Of a DNA stretch of 34,240 nucleotides, positions 24,677-33,324 are shown piece by piece. Numbering within the stretch: position 1 is the first letter of the stretch; every line of letters starts with the position of its first letter. The notes beneath the pieces are model-generated. The model saw only the letters and a list, made by a program, of their open reading frames with translations. It ran no database searches and was not told the DNA's origin. The position numbers were made by a program, and so were the translations under genes. The DNA comes from Gammaproteobacteria bacterium (GTDB taxonomy: Bacteria > Pseudomonadota > Gammaproteobacteria > JAHELT01), in contig JAOTYY010000013.1 in NCBI GenBank assembly GCA_029861595.1, positions 1 to 34,240 on the forward strand, in the 5' to 3' direction.

Positions 24677-25062
24677 GACTCTGTGGTATTGCCGTCCAGC
24701 CTGCCGATCGCGTTAACAATTGAATTAATTGCTCAGTATTCCTAACGTTTTCCTGCAACAGTCCGCCACTAATCTGCTCCCCGTACGGCGAGAAGCCAGC
24801 TTGCAGCGTTCCACTAGATTGGCGCTGGCATGATACAACGCGCTTGCGGCGGCGCTGAGGACGTCGCCGTACATTGCACCATCGTCGCCGAACCTGCGAC
24901 AAATCCCGACTATTGGACAGACCGCTGAATTTTCGGCGATCCGGCCTGATCCAGATCAAAATATCGTGGCTTGTGGTCTGCTTAACATCAGCGGTCCTGG
25001 CGATAGATCATTTTTATCGTACACCAACAACAATCTTGAACCCCAGAAACGACGCTGCACCC
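24677..25062. other. Region between MFS pseudogene and histidine kinase
   Basis: About 386 bases with no supported gene. It contains a small inverted repeat caatt-gaatt-aattg (24717-24731) in an AT-rich patch that could hold a promoter. The kinase frame is open through the last 189 bases (from an ATG at 24874), with a hydrophobic stretch ISWLVVCLTSAVLAI, so part of this region may be coding if the earlier start is used. Confidence 0.35.
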
Positions 25063-26907
25063 ATGTACCCGTTGACACGATTCTTCGTACTGACCAGCAT
25101 CGTTGTAGTAGCGGCGATCGCACTCGTCACATGGTTGCACAGATACAGCGAGGTGCAGCGCCTCATAAATCTCGCGGAGAGACAGAATGTAGCGCTCGGG
25201 CAACTGTTCGCAAACACCTCGTGGCCGCGCGTCTCGGCGCACGTCGCCTCAGCGTCGGACCTCAGCGAGCGCGAGTTGCGCCAACGCCCGGAAACGCTGG
25301 AAATACAACAGACCATACAGGCAGCATCGGCCGGGCTCCCAGTGATCAAGGTAAAAATCTACGGTCTGCACGGGCGTACCGTTTATTCTACTGACCCCAC
25401 CGAGATCGGCGAGCGCAAGGCCAATAATCCCGGATACTTTGCTGCCGCGCGCGACGGCAGCACGGCCAGCAAGTTAGCTTTTCGCGAAACCGTGAGCTCG
25501 TTCGAGGGCACGATTCACCACCGTTCCCTGGTGGAGAGTTACCTGCCGATATTCAAAGACGGTGACGTCGAAGGTGTCTTCGAGTTGTACACCGACGTTA
25601 CACCTTTGATGACCGAGATCGAACAAGACACGAAAAACCTGGTACTAGGCTTCATTGCCGTTTTCGGTCTGCTGTACGCGATTCTGTTCCCTATCGTACG
25701 ACGCGCGGATCGAACCATCGGCCGGCAATACAGTGAGATCGCGACAAAAAATGCCGCGTTGCAGCAGGAGGTGACGGATCGTGAACGCGCTGAGAGCGCC
25801 CTGAAGCTGACGATCGACAATGCACCGGTGGGTATCGTATCGCTCGATCTCGACGGCCAGATCACCGGCGCCAACGCGGCTTTTTGCCAGATGCTGCGTT
25901 ATACCGAAGCCGAGCTGACCGCCAGGCATCTGGACGTGGTACTTCACCCATCCGACCTGAATCTAAACGACAAAGCGAGCCGCGCAGCGATCGATTCAAA
26001 CCGCCCCATACTACCGGTCAATATAAGATTCCGGCGTAGCGACTCAGTGCTCGTATACACGGAAATGCATCTCGCTGTAGCGACGAACAATGCGGGACGC
26101 CCGCTACAGTTCATCGCGCAAATAGCGGACCTTACTGAGCAGGTGGACCTGGAGAGGGAGATGGAGTTGCAGCGACAGAAGCTGGCTCACGTTTCACGGC
26201 TTTCCACGCTTGGAGAGATGGCGGCGGGCATCGCCCACGAAATCAACCAGCCGTTGACAGCTATCGCCACCTTCGCAGATGGTTGTACCCGTCTGGTCCA
26301 CTCAGGTCAGGGGGATAGCGTGGTGCTGACCGATGTCTTGAACAAGATATCTGAACAGGCACGACGCGCGGCGGAGGTGATCCGGCGCCTGCGGAACATG
26401 GTCAGGCAGGGCGCTCAGGAGAAAGAAATCGTGGATATCAACGATCTGGTCACCGAAGTCATCAAGCTGATGACGACTGACACGCGTACACAGTGCATGC
26501 GCATACAAACCAAGATGTCGGACGCGCTGGCGCCCGTGGAAATCGACAAGATCCAGATACAGCAGGTGTTGCTCAACCTGCTACGGAATGCAGTCGACGC
26601 GTTGGAGTCACCGGATGACGAGCGTATGTCGATCGCTGTCGTAACTGCACACAACGAAAAAGGCGAAATCACCGTGTCGGTTGTCGATAGCGGCGACGGT
26701 GTGCCAGCTAACGTTGTCGACAAATTGTTCTCGCCGTTTTTTACGACCAAAGAGTCCGGCATGGGGATAGGGCTGTCGATCTGCCAATCGATTGTGCATG
26801 CTCACGGTGGCAGGCTCTGGTATACGCCGAATCCTGACAAAGGCAGCGCTTTTCACTTCGCGCTCCCCAATAATACGGACCGTGAAACAGAGCTCTCAGC
26901 CGCATGA
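25063..26907 (+). CDS. PAS-domain sensor histidine kinase with periplasmic domain
   Basis: Membrane sensor kinase of 614 residues from ATG 25063. It has a first membrane segment FFVLTSIVVVAAIALVTWL (about 6-24), a periplasmic sensing region (about 30-190), a second membrane segment LGFIAVFGLLYAILFPIV, a coiled segment, a PAS domain (LKLTIDNAPVGIVSLDLDGQ onward), and HisKA with GEMAAGIAHEINQPLTAIAT (His392). HATPase_c follows with LLNLLRNAVDALE (N box), VVDSGDGVP and GMGIGLSICQSIV. The layout is that of the DctB/FixL-like group. ATG 25063 is preferred because the membrane anchor follows directly; ATG 24874 would add a second N-terminal hydrophobic segment. No cognate regulator is adjacent; the genes after it encode a hemerythrin and a Crp/Fnr protein. 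Confidence 0.92.
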   Translation: MYPLTRFFVLTSIVVVAAIALVTWLHRYSEVQRLINLAERQNVALGQLFANTSWPRVSAHVASASDLSERELRQRPETLEIQQTIQAASAGLPVIKVKIYGLHGRTVYSTDPTEIGERKANNPGYFAAARDGSTASKLAFRETVSSFEGTIHHRSLVESYLPIFKDGDVEGVFELYTDVTPLMTEIEQDTKNLVLGFIAVFGLLYAILFPIVRRADRTIGRQYSEIATKNAALQQEVTDRERAESALKLTIDNAPVGIVSLDLDGQITGANAAFCQMLRYTEAELTARHLDVVLHPSDLNLNDKASRAAIDSNRPILPVNIRFRRSDSVLVYTEMHLAVATNNAGRPLQFIAQIADLTEQVDLEREMELQRQKLAHVSRLSTLGEMAAGIAHEINQPLTAIATFADGCTRLVHSGQGDSVVLTDVLNKISEQARRAAEVIRRLRNMVRQGAQEKEIVDINDLVTEVIKLMTTDTRTQCMRIQTKMSDALAPVEIDKIQIQQVLLNLLRNAVDALESPDDERMSIAVVTAHNEKGEITVSVVDSGDGVPANVVDKLFSPFFTTKESGMGIGLSICQSIVHAHGGRLWYTPNPDKGSAFHFALPNNTDRETELSAA

Positions 26908-26980
26908 TGAACTCATGCGCTGTCCGTTTCGGCTTCGCTACCCGAAAAATCCGCTAAGCACCCAAGGATCGTACCGCGCC

Positions 26981-27364
26981 ATGTCACTTTTGCATTGGAA
27001 GGTCGAATATCTCCTCGGCATCGAGAGTGCTGGACTACGAGCACCGGGATCTTTGCGACCGTGTGAACGTCCTTTTTGAGCTGTGTTCACGCAAGGCAGA
27101 GCATGACACGGTAGCGGATTGTCTGGGCGTCTACACGCCAGGCTGGCGGCACATTTCGCACTCGAGGAAAACACTATGCGTGCGCTGACAAACTTGCACT
27201 ACGCCGCGCACAAAATCGAGCACGATCGATTTCTTACCGAAGTTTCGGACGTCGTGGCCAACTTCGGCGAAGAGAGCATGGATGGGCTGGCCCGCCGCGT
27301 CCGGGACTGGATCGTTAGCCACATCACGACATTCGACCGGCAATTGCTAACGCACGGTCTATAG
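26981..27364 (+). pseudogene. Bacteriohemerythrin with two compensating frame shifts
   Basis: Small di-iron oxygen-binding protein of the hemerythrin family. The reading starts MSLLHWKVEYLLGIE, moves to the next frame near 27026 for VLDYEHRDLCDRVNVLFELC, and returns to the first frame near 27125-27130 for LHARLAAHFALEENTM to the end. One inserted base and one missing base account for it. All seven iron ligands are recognisable: His in DYEH, His and Glu in HFALEE, two His in HKIEH, and His and Asp in HITTFD. Fully kept ligands suggest that either the break is very recent or the sequence has errors. It sits between an oxygen/redox-type sensor kinase and a Crp/Fnr regulator, which suits oxygen or NO handling. 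Confidence 0.8.
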
Positions 27365-27436
27365 TCAGGGCACGTGCGCCTGATCAGGCGCAGCGTATAC
27401 CGAGATTCGTGCAGCGATCTGTTGCGTTTTACGCCA

Positions 27437-28159
27437 TCAGGTGCTGTCGTCGGCAACGGAGATATTGGCTTCGGCGAACAGCCTGGCCATGTCGGGAACT
27501 GAGACGTTGCGGTGACGGAAAAAGGCGACGCCGTCATGCTCGAGCTCTCTGATAGCCCTGGTGACCGATTCGGGACGACTGCCGATCAATGATCCGATGT
27601 CGTGCCGCTTCAAAGGCAATCGATACTCGATACTATTGTCGGGCAGTTTGGACCCGTAATCGTTGAGAAGGATCAACAGTAAATAGACCAGCCGCACACG
27701 CACCGGGGTGTGCTGACTTCGCAACAACAGCCCATCCGCCGGTCCTCGGTCGCGCGCCAGGGTATGGAGGAACCGGCGAACCAGTATCGGCGTCGTATCC
27801 AGTATGCCGAACAGCGACACTTTAGGAAAAAAACACACCGTACACGACGTCAACGCACGAGCACTGGCCGTATGCACATCATCGCCAAACAGACTCCGGT
27901 AGCCCATCATTTCCCCGGGACCGACGACTCTGAACGCAGTCTTGTTCCCGAATGCATCGACGTGTGTCAGCATCGCATGACCACTTCGCAGGCAATGTAA
28001 CCCCGTAGCTTCGGAGTTCTGCGAAAAAATGTCCTGGCCGCTTTCAAAGCGGTCCACTCTGCGCGACATTTCCAGCACGTTAAACTCGAATTCCGGGACA
28101 CCACTGACGAGCTGCATCAACTCACAACCTGAAGCCTGACACGCATTGCTACTCGACAT
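27437..28159 (-). CDS. Crp/Fnr-family transcriptional regulator
   Basis: Cytoplasmic DNA-binding regulator, 240 residues. It has a cyclic-nucleotide-binding-like beta-roll (about 35-125; FESGQDIFSQNSEATGLHCL, VVGPGEMMGYRSLF), a long dimerisation helix, and a C-terminal winged helix-turn-helix with LKRHDIGSLIGSRPESVTRA. Cysteines sit at 7, 12, 56, 106 and 109; the N-terminal pair CQASGC recalls FNR but lacks the full FNR spacing, so an iron-sulfur cluster is possible, not shown. ATG 28159 is chosen over GTG 28177 because GAGGG lies 7 bases before it. It is convergent with the hemerythrin gene. The operon's cyclase could supply cAMP to such a protein, but nothing here proves it binds cAMP. Confidence 0.92.
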   Translation of the reverse strand: MSSSNACQASGCELMQLVSGVPEFEFNVLEMSRRVDRFESGQDIFSQNSEATGLHCLRSGHAMLTHVDAFGNKTAFRVVGPGEMMGYRSLFGDDVHTASARALTSCTVCFFPKVSLFGILDTTPILVRRFLHTLARDRGPADGLLLRSQHTPVRVRLVYLLLILLNDYGSKLPDNSIEYRLPLKRHDIGSLIGSRPESVTRAIRELEHDGVAFFRHRNVSVPDMARLFAEANISVADDST

Positions 28160-28336
28160 TGACGAACCCTCTTGCACAGTACTGCATCGATGTACATCCG
28201 CCGGAACACCATGTCAAGTTGAGCCGCAACACTGTGCTTTGATGCAGCCGTGCAGGCAGCTTCGGTATCAGTGTTCCAGGCATGCAGTCTGTCGGATTCA
28301 GAGATTTTCTGCCGCTACGTTGCCGACCTGCCGGCC

Positions 28337-29065
28337 CTAGAAGATCTCCTCGAACAGTCCCTGCATCGCCTGCCAAGAGCCCTGGTCGGCAGCTTCGTTA
28401 TAGGCCAGCGGCAAACCATACTTCTTGCCGTTTTCGTCGGCTGCTTTGTTGGTGAAGCCGTGCAGCGCGCCATCGTAAGCGACAAACTCGTAGTTCGCGC
28501 CCGCAGCGTCCATCTCGGCTTTGAAGTTGTCGATATCGGACTGCGGGACGAACTCGTCCGCGGCCCCGTGACAGACCAGCACCTTGGCCTGAACCTCACC
28601 CGCGGCCGGTCTATGGAACGAACCCAGCGCGCCGTGAAAACTCACCACACCTTTCAGCGGCATACCGATGCGTGCCATGTGTAGGACCATCGCGCCGCCG
28701 AAACAGTAGCCGATAGCCGCCATCCGCGAGCCATCAACGGACTCATGATCCTGCAGCGTAGCGAAACCAGCCTTGAGCCGCGCAGTACCCGTTTCCATGT
28801 CTTCGAGCACAGTGTTCATCTGCGCGCCCGCGTCGCCAGGATTGTCGGCGGTGCTTCCTTCCCCGAACATATCGACGGCGAGTGCGCTGTAGCCCAGCGC
28901 GGCGAGTTGCTGGGCACGTGACTTGATATAGTCGTTCAAGCCCCACCATTCGTGCACCACGATCACTCCGGGCCGCTCACCCTCCACATTGTCGTCGTAA
29001 GCAAAATAACCCCTGAGATTGGTGCCATTGGCTGAATAAAGTACTGTTTCGGTTTGGATTGGCAT
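28337..29065 (-). CDS. Dienelactone hydrolase family protein
   Basis: Alpha/beta hydrolase of 242 residues with the dienelactone-hydrolase Cys-Asp-His triad: Cys121 in IGYCFGGAM, Asp170 in HGAADEFVP and His202 in ALHGFTN. The N-terminal VIVVHEWWGLNDYIK carries the conserved Glu of the family. No signal peptide. AGAGG lies eight bases before ATG 29065. It begins 25 bases after the cytosine deaminase stop on the same strand, so the two are probably co-transcribed. In dienelactone hydrolase proper the substrate is a cyclic ester from chlorocatechol breakdown; nothing nearby supports that, so the substrate here is open. Confidence 0.9.
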   Translation of the reverse strand: MPIQTETVLYSANGTNLRGYFAYDDNVEGERPGVIVVHEWWGLNDYIKSRAQQLAALGYSALAVDMFGEGSTADNPGDAGAQMNTVLEDMETGTARLKAGFATLQDHESVDGSRMAAIGYCFGGAMVLHMARIGMPLKGVVSFHGALGSFHRPAAGEVQAKVLVCHGAADEFVPQSDIDNFKAEMDAAGANYEFVAYDGALHGFTNKAADENGKKYGLPLAYNEAADQGSWQAMQGLFEEIF

Positions 29066-29090
29066 GTGCGATACCTCTGCAGGGTTTTAT

Positions 29091-30362
29091 TTAAGGCATT
29101 TTGAAACTGACATCATAACGAGTCTCGCCCATCGCGACGCGGCTGAACACGGGTGCGGTCTCAGCCACTACTTTCCCTCGTCGCACCACGTACAGCCGCA
29201 CCGGACGCAGGCGCAGCGCTTCGACCGGATCGGTGCACTGCAGTATAACGAAATCCGCCGAGTTGCCTTTTTCGATGCCATAGTCGCCGAGCTGCAGGAT
29301 CGCCGCGCCGTTCTTCGTTACCGCGTCGAATGCCGCGAGCATTTCGCCGCGTCCGGTGAGGTGTCCCACGTGCAATCCCATGTGCGCCACGTCCAGCATG
29401 TCGTGCGAGCCTAGTCTGTACCAGGGGTCCATCACGCAATCGTGCCCCATCGCGACATTGATGCCGGCGGCCATGAGCTCTTTTACGCGGGTCATACCGC
29501 GGCGCTTGGGATAGGTATCGTGACGGCCCTGCAGCGTTATGTTGATCAGCGGGTTAGCAATCACATGCAGCTGCGCCTCCTGCATCAACGCCATCAGCTT
29601 GGACACGTAATAGTTATCCATGGAGTGCATGGACGTAAGGTGCGAACCGCTTACCCGCCCATGCAACCCCAGGCGCTGCGTTTGCGCCGCGAGTTCCTCT
29701 ACCTGGCGTGACCAGGGATCGTCCGACTCGTCGCAGTGCATGTCGACTGGCAGGTCTCTGGCAGCCGCAAGTTCGCACAGCAGACGTACCGACTCGCGTC
29801 CTTGCGCTTCGCTGCGTTCGAAATGTGGGATGCCGCCGACCACCTCCACACCCAGGTCCAGGGCGCGCGCGAGATTATGCACTGCGCCCGGCTGGCGCAG
29901 GTAACCGTTTTGCGGAAATGCGACCAGCTGCAGGTCCAGCCACGGGCGCAGCTCCTCGCGTACTTCGAGCAGCACCTCGACTGCCAGCAGACTCGGATCG
30001 CTGACGTCCACGTGGCTGCGAATCGCCAGGGTGCCTCGCGCGATCGACCAGCGGCACAGCTCCAGTGCGCGTTCTTTCACCGCTTCGGCCGTAAGCGAAG
30101 GCTTCAGTTCGTCCCACAGCATAATACCCTCGAGCAGGGTCCCGGACTCGTTGTGGCGGGGCAGACCGCAAGTGAGCGTCGAGTCCATATGAAAATGACT
30201 GTCGACAAACGGCGCGGTAACCAGTTGCCCGGCAGCGTCGATGACCTCGTGCGCAGGCCCTTTGATACCAGGCGCAACCTCGCTGATGCGCCCATCGGCC
30301 ACCGCAATGTCGACGGCCTTTCCATCGGTCAAATTCGCGTTGGTGACCAGCAGGTCAAGCAT
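29091..30362 (-). CDS. codA: Cytosine deaminase (CodA-like amidohydrolase)
   Basis: Metal-dependent amidohydrolase, 423 residues, collinear with E. coli CodA, which converts cytosine to uracil and ammonia. Matching blocks: VDSHFHMDSTLTCGLPRHNE (metal His56 and His58), SHVDVSD, LQLVAFPQNGYL, VVGGIPHFE, VDMHCDESDD (metal His and catalytic Glu), QGRHDTYPKRRGMTRVKEL and MGHDCVMDPWY (metal Asp). The residue after the metal Asp, which I align with CodA Asp314, is Cys; that position influences substrate choice in E. coli, so a related aminopyrimidine cannot be excluded. It is divergent from urc1-urc4-upp, which would consume the uracil. ATG 30362 is the start; the ribosome site is weak. Confidence 0.88.
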   Translation of the reverse strand: MLDLLVTNANLTDGKAVDIAVADGRISEVAPGIKGPAHEVIDAAGQLVTAPFVDSHFHMDSTLTCGLPRHNESGTLLEGIMLWDELKPSLTAEAVKERALELCRWSIARGTLAIRSHVDVSDPSLLAVEVLLEVREELRPWLDLQLVAFPQNGYLRQPGAVHNLARALDLGVEVVGGIPHFERSEAQGRESVRLLCELAAARDLPVDMHCDESDDPWSRQVEELAAQTQRLGLHGRVSGSHLTSMHSMDNYYVSKLMALMQEAQLHVIANPLINITLQGRHDTYPKRRGMTRVKELMAAGINVAMGHDCVMDPWYRLGSHDMLDVAHMGLHVGHLTGRGEMLAAFDAVTKNGAAILQLGDYGIEKGNSADFVILQCTDPVEALRLRPVRLYVVRRGKVVAETAPVFSRVAMGETRYDVSFKMP

Positions 30363-30798
30363 GCACGGGAAGCTCGGGATATTTTGTCAACAGCTGGATC
30401 ACAGAGTTACGATTGCACAGCGAGGCCCCGGGGTAAACCGGCAAGATCCGGTGCCGCGGCGGGCAGCGTGCAAAAGGTGAAAATATCACCGAATTTCGCC
30501 TACTAATGTCACTGAATTGGCCGTCGGGTCCGCTTAGTCTTGCTGTTCACGGACCACACTTGCAGTGCCGTTCAGGGACGAACACCTTCTCACCGACCCG
30601 GCGGCACACCTCGAATACCCAGCTTCGCATACACCGTCTGGCATACTGCCGTCCTCTCAGTTTTGTCCTGCATTGGCCGCTAAGTGCATGTTGTCAGAGT
30701 GAAAAATCCTTGATTACCGCACGCTGGATAGGCAACCTCGCCGCTTTTGGCTGCGCGGCTGCGCGAATCAGCTGGCCGCATAGCAGGGCAAAACCAAC
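30363..30798. promoter_or_regulatory. Divergent intergenic region between codA and urc1
   Basis: A 436-base gap that must hold both promoters. One perfect inverted repeat ggtga-aaata-tcacc (30476-30490) lies in an AT-richer patch and is a possible operator. I see no convincing gene: a 98-codon plus-strand frame at 30506-30802 has no family features and overlaps the urc1 start. No riboswitch or T-rich terminator was recognised. Confidence 0.4.
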
Positions 30799-32073
30799 AT
30801 GAAAGACGAGACGTCAATCGATAACGGCGGGAAAAGCCGGCATATCATCCTGACTTCACACCCGACCGGCGATCAGAAACCGGTCCCACTGAAGTGGGGG
30901 GCGTCGTCAGCGCGCGAGCGTGGACCGGTGGTTGGCACGCTGGGCGCAGGGGCACAGCGCAACGCGATCGGCGCCCACTCCGGATCCTACGCGTTGTATC
31001 GCGCCCTGGCCGTGGCATCGGGCTCGCTCAGCCCGGAACACATTCCCGATTTGACTGACACGACACCGGCGACTCGCATCGGTCCTAACCGGCAGTGGTA
31101 CGACGCGGAAAAAATTGTTTCCCTGGACCCGTTCGGTCACACCGTCACCGACAGTTTCGCCGAGCATGCCGAACAAGGGCTGGACATACGACCGACGATT
31201 GCGGTTACCAAAGCAAGGCTGACGGTGCCGGAACTGCTCGGTGAAATTGACAGCGGGCGTTTGCAACCGGACGGCGGCATTCTGCTGGAAACCGGCGAGG
31301 CCAATGTGACCAAGGTCGCGATCGAACCGGTGTGGTATCTGCCAGGTGTGGCGAAGCGCTTCGGCACGGCGGAGGCGGATTTGCGCCGCACGCTGTTCGA
31401 GCAGACCGGCGGCATGTTTTCGGAACTGGTGACGCGCCCGGATCTGAAAGTTTTTCTGCCGCCAATCGGCGGCATCACGATGTACATTTTCGGTGCGCTG
31501 GCGGCGATCGCCGACCCGGCTCGTAAAGTCGCATGCCGGGTACACGACGAGTGCAACGGCTCGGACGTTTTCGGATCGGATATCTGCACCTGCCGGCCGT
31601 ACCTGATTCACGGCATCGACGGCTGCATCAAGACGGCGCAGGGAAACGGCGTCGGCATCATCGTTTACAACCGCAAGGAGGGCCGCGCACTAGGCGAAGT
31701 CACCAAATTTCTGGTTTACAACGCGCGCAAACGGCAGGCGGGCGGTGATCGTGCGGACGCCTATTTCGAACGCACCGAATGCGTGGCGGGTGTGCAGGAC
31801 GTGCGCTTCCAGGAATTAATGCCGGATCCCCTGCACTGGCTGGGAGTTACCCGCATCGACCGGTTCATCTCCATGAGTAACATGAAATACGATGCGATGG
31901 TGGAGCAGGGCATCGAGATTGGCGAACGCATCGCGATTCCCGACGAGATGATTCCGGAAGACGCGCAAGTCGAAATGCAGGCGAAAAAGGCCGCCGGCTA
32001 TTTCAGCGGAGAGCCGGCGCCCGCCGCGGAGGACTTGACGGATACCCGCGGACGCAATCTGCACGATTACTAG
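30799..32073 (+). CDS. urc1: URC1-type GTP cyclohydrolase II homologue (uracil catabolism)
   Basis: Enzyme of 424 residues whose C-terminal half is a GTP cyclohydrolase II domain. The zinc cysteines Cys252, Cys263 and Cys265 (HDECNGSDVFGSDICTCRPY) have the RibA spacing, followed by VGIIVYNRKEGRALG. An N-terminal domain of about 200 residues, absent from RibA, marks it as the long URC1 type. In the yeast URC pathway URC1 acts after uracil is converted to UMP. The two following genes are a URC4 (DUF1688) homologue and uracil phosphoribosyltransferase, so the pathway call rests on both sequence and context. AGGG lies about nine bases before ATG 30799. The stop shares one base with the next start. 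Confidence 0.9.
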   Translation: MKDETSIDNGGKSRHIILTSHPTGDQKPVPLKWGASSARERGPVVGTLGAGAQRNAIGAHSGSYALYRALAVASGSLSPEHIPDLTDTTPATRIGPNRQWYDAEKIVSLDPFGHTVTDSFAEHAEQGLDIRPTIAVTKARLTVPELLGEIDSGRLQPDGGILLETGEANVTKVAIEPVWYLPGVAKRFGTAEADLRRTLFEQTGGMFSELVTRPDLKVFLPPIGGITMYIFGALAAIADPARKVACRVHDECNGSDVFGSDICTCRPYLIHGIDGCIKTAQGNGVGIIVYNRKEGRALGEVTKFLVYNARKRQAGGDRADAYFERTECVAGVQDVRFQELMPDPLHWLGVTRIDRFISMSNMKYDAMVEQGIEIGERIAIPDEMIPEDAQVEMQAKKAAGYFSGEPAPAAEDLTDTRGRNLHDY

Positions 32074-33296
32074 TGCCCGATTCGGTAGCCTGGCTGTGCT
32101 CGGCCGACGCGGTGCGCGAGCGCTGCGCACAACTGTACGCCGCGGCATTGGCGAATGACACTCCGCACTTCAGCGTAGACCTGAAGCGCATCGACGCCTG
32201 CGTTGATCTGGTCATCGGGATCACGCTGGAAAACTACCCCGATCTGAAGGTCCCCTATCACAGCCGCTGGCGCCACTTCACTGTCGCCGGTGTCGATCAC
32301 TGGGTACTGTTGCGGCAAGCGAATCCGGGACTGGCGGGAGCAGAACTGGCGCGGGTTGCAATCGATCTCGTTTTCGTCAGCGTATTGCTGGATGCCGGTG
32401 CCGGCAACGACTGGCGTTACCACAGTGCAAGAACGGCGACTACGGTGTCACGGTCCGAAGGCCTGGCACTGGCCAGTTTCGACATGTTCGAAAACGGCGT
32501 CTTCTCGTCGCAGCCTCAGGCGCCGCTGCAAGCTGACGCACAGGCACTGCGCAACCTCAGCGAGCAAGTGCTGGAGCACGGATTTCAATCGACACCGGAA
32601 AATCGGTTGCTGGGTGCAGCAGGCCGCTGCGAAATTCTGCGGCGACTAGGCGAGACACTGCAGAATGCTTTTCCGGAAGTGCCGAGCGCAAATCCAAGGA
32701 TCGGTCATCTGTTCGATGTACTACAGGCGCAAAGCGACGGCGCACGACTCACGGCGAGTGCAGTCCTGCACGAAGTGTTGCAACGCTTCGTGTCGATCTG
32801 GCCGAGCGCACAACATTGCGGTGGCATCCCGGTCGGCGATGTAGGTACACATTCGAGCCTTCACGACGGCACTGTCACGCGTGGGCTCGTACCGTTTCAC
32901 AAACTTTCCCAGTGGTTGACCTATTCGCTCGTGGAGCCGCTGGAGTGGGCCGGCATCGAGGTTTGCGAACTCGATTCACTCACCGGACTCGCTGAATACC
33001 GCAATGGCGGTTTACTCATCGACACCGGCGTGTTGACCGCGCGCGATCCAAAACTTCTGGCTAGCGCGCTGGCGGTATACTCCGAGCCGGTAGTCGAGTG
33101 GCGTGCGCTTACCGTGGCGGTGCTCGATGAAATCTCCCTGCGAATGCGCGAACGCCTGCAGTTGACCGCGCAACGTCTGCCCCTCGCGAAAGTGCTCCAG
33201 GGCGGTACCTGGGCCGCAGGCCGGCGCATCGCCAGCGAACGGCGTAAAGACGGTGCGCCGCCGGTTCGACTTGTCAGCGACGGCACGGTATTCTGA
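32073..33296 (+). CDS. urc4: URC4/DUF1688-family protein (uracil catabolism)
   Basis: Protein of 407 residues of the DUF1688 family, whose yeast member URC4 is required for uracil catabolism. Family-like stretches include [43 protein letters not shown] and [20 protein letters not shown]. The reaction is not securely assigned; it acts with URC1 on a ring-opened UMP-derived intermediate. GTG 32073 overlaps the urc1 stop (TAGTG), indicating tight coupling, and upp follows after 28 bases. No signal peptide or membrane segment. Confidence 0.88.
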   Translation: MPDSVAWLCSADAVRERCAQLYAAALANDTPHFSVDLKRIDACVDLVIGITLENYPDLKVPYHSRWRHFTVAGVDHWVLLRQANPGLAGAELARVAIDLVFVSVLLDAGAGNDWRYHSARTATTVSRSEGLALASFDMFENGVFSSQPQAPLQADAQALRNLSEQVLEHGFQSTPENRLLGAAGRCEILRRLGETLQNAFPEVPSANPRIGHLFDVLQAQSDGARLTASAVLHEVLQRFVSIWPSAQHCGGIPVGDVGTHSSLHDGTVTRGLVPFHKLSQWLTYSLVEPLEWAGIEVCELDSLTGLAEYRNGGLLIDTGVLTARDPKLLASALAVYSEPVVEWRALTVAVLDEISLRMRERLQLTAQRLPLAKVLQGGTWAAGRRIASERRKDGAPPVRLVSDGTVF

Positions 33297-33324
33297 TTTC
33301 CACTTGCGCATTGCAGGAGCCCAC

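Noticed and set aside
30506-30802. 98-codon plus-strand frame in the codA/urc1 gap
   Set aside because: It has no family resemblance and no good ribosome site, and it overlaps the urc1 start; more likely leader and promoter DNA.
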